Origin: Eutrigla gurnardus
Lineage: Eukaryota > Chordata > Actinopteri > Perciformes > Triglidae
DNA: 64,000 bases
Assembly (NCBI GenBank): GCA_963514095.1
Contig: OY741280.1
Coordinates: 15,367,244-15,431,243 of the forward strand
Reading direction: 5' to 3'
Within the stretch, counting starts at the first letter, position 1. Each line of letters starts with the position of its first letter. Position numbers and translations under genes: made by a program. Below are positions 63,101-64,000 of this stretch, one piece after another. The notes under the pieces are model-generated. The model worked only from the letters and a program-made list of their open reading frames with translations, had not been told where the DNA came from and did no database searches.

Positions 63101-63489
63101 CCATCCATCCATTTTCTACCGCTTATCCTGTATTCAGGGTCACGGGGGTGCTGGAGCCGATCCCAGCTGTCATTGGGCGAAGGCAGGGTACACCTGGACA
63201 GGACGCCAGTCTATCACAGGGCCAACATGTAGAGACAGACAACCATTCACACTCACATTCACACCTACCAATTTAGAGTCACCAATTAGCCTATCCCCAT
63301 CCTGCATGTCTTTGGACTGTGGGAGGAAGCCGAAGAACCCGGAGAGAACCCACGCTTACACGGGGAGAACATGCAAACTCCACACAGAAGGAACCCGGGG
63401 CCGACCCGGGAATCGAACCCAGGACCCTCTTGCTGTGAGGCGAGAGTGCTACCCACTACACCACCGTGCAGCCCCCAGATTTTGTATGT
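63087..63489. mobile_element. Teleost SINE-like dispersed repeat with 14-bp target-site duplication
   Basis: A 375-bp insert (63101-63475) starts CCATCCATCCATTTTCTACC and ends in the 'gctacccactacaccaccgtgc' type sequence. It is recalled as one of the most common fish interspersed repeats. It is bounded by a perfect direct repeat CAGATTTTGTATGT at 63087-63100 and 63476-63489, which fixes the insertion precisely. Frames inside it are incidental. The exact repeat class should be taken from a repeat library. Confidence 0.8.
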
Positions 63490-64000
63490 TACATCTGTAA
63501 ACAATCTGCAATATTTCCTTATGAAATGTTATGGAGTAAAAGTATAAAGTACGATTAAAAAAAGAAAACCCTGAGTTGGGTAAACGTATTTACTTTCCAC
63601 CATTGATACCTCATCAGTGACATGGAATTATAAGATGTTCATTACAGAGTGACAGACTGTCAACTTTAATTAACATTTGATTTAACTTTATTAGTTATTT
63701 TCAAACGACTAAATACTAAATATTATGTTTGTAAAGGATAAAAGGCATGGATGCAAATATGCCATAGATTTAAATTTATGTTGATAAACATGCAGAAGTA
63801 GGCTATTTGCAATCTGAATTCCATGCTGAACATTTTACTAGGTGTGGTTGTGGTGTGAAAAGGTAACATGCATTCATAAGTAGCCTGTTCAGATTGCATC
63901 CCGATGAACATTTAATTCATTGTTTAGGGCGACTTTAGGTTCACAGTGTGTATTAATTCAGACATTTCATTAATAACTTAATATTTAGATTTTCCAAATT
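63490..64000. other. AT-rich intergenic sequence
   Basis: Nothing recognised beyond short A/T runs. Confidence 0.5.

Noticed and set aside
63078..63504. 140-codon plus-strand and 72-codon minus-strand frames
   Set aside because: They lie within the SINE-like repeat and carry no known protein signature.

Overview
The window is nuclear DNA from a bony fish, most likely an acanthomorph/percomorph teleost. Genes are split by GT-AG introns. Long CA/TG microsatellites, a decayed Tc1-like transposon, a fish SINE-like repeat and fish-type MITEs fill the spaces. The protein families match a block that in human lies on 1q21 (CGN, PYGO2, SHE, S100A genes, PBXIP1). I found no bacterial, viral, CRISPR or RNA-gene signature.

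Layout from left to right. 1-5.4 kb holds no recognisable gene apart from one possible first exon at 1295-1351 (minus). 5.5-18.1 kb is cingulin (cgn, minus, 17 coding exons that join in frame), with a GC-rich candidate promoter near 21.8-22.1 kb. 22.3-23.05 kb is a Tc1-like remnant with an internal minisatellite. 25.4-27.9 kb is pygopus 2 (pygo2, minus, 3 exons). 30.1-35.2 kb is the SH2 adaptor gene she (plus, 6 exons), head-to-head with pygo2. 41.2-53.0 kb is a tandem cluster of three S100 calcium-binding protein genes (all minus): an S100A1-like gene, an S100 with a very long acidic C-terminal tail, and a short S100A13/14/16-like gene. 55.8-61.4 kb is pbxip1 (minus, 10 coding exons). 63.1-63.5 kb is a SINE-like repeat with a perfect 14-bp target-site duplication.

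The genes do not form a pathway or operon. They are a conserved neighbourhood of epithelial junction (cgn), Wnt/chromatin (pygo2), signalling adaptor (she, pbxip1) and calcium-sensor (S100) genes. I found no wholly new system. The points most worth checking are the S100 gene with its roughly 120-residue Glu/Ala/Val tail, the pair of cgn exons embedded in three long CA/TG arrays, the apparent absence of the cgn head-rod linker exons, and an overlapping upstream ORF at the she start codon.

Exon borders were read by eye from splice signals and reading-frame phase. Family assignments come from remembered protein families, not from a database search.
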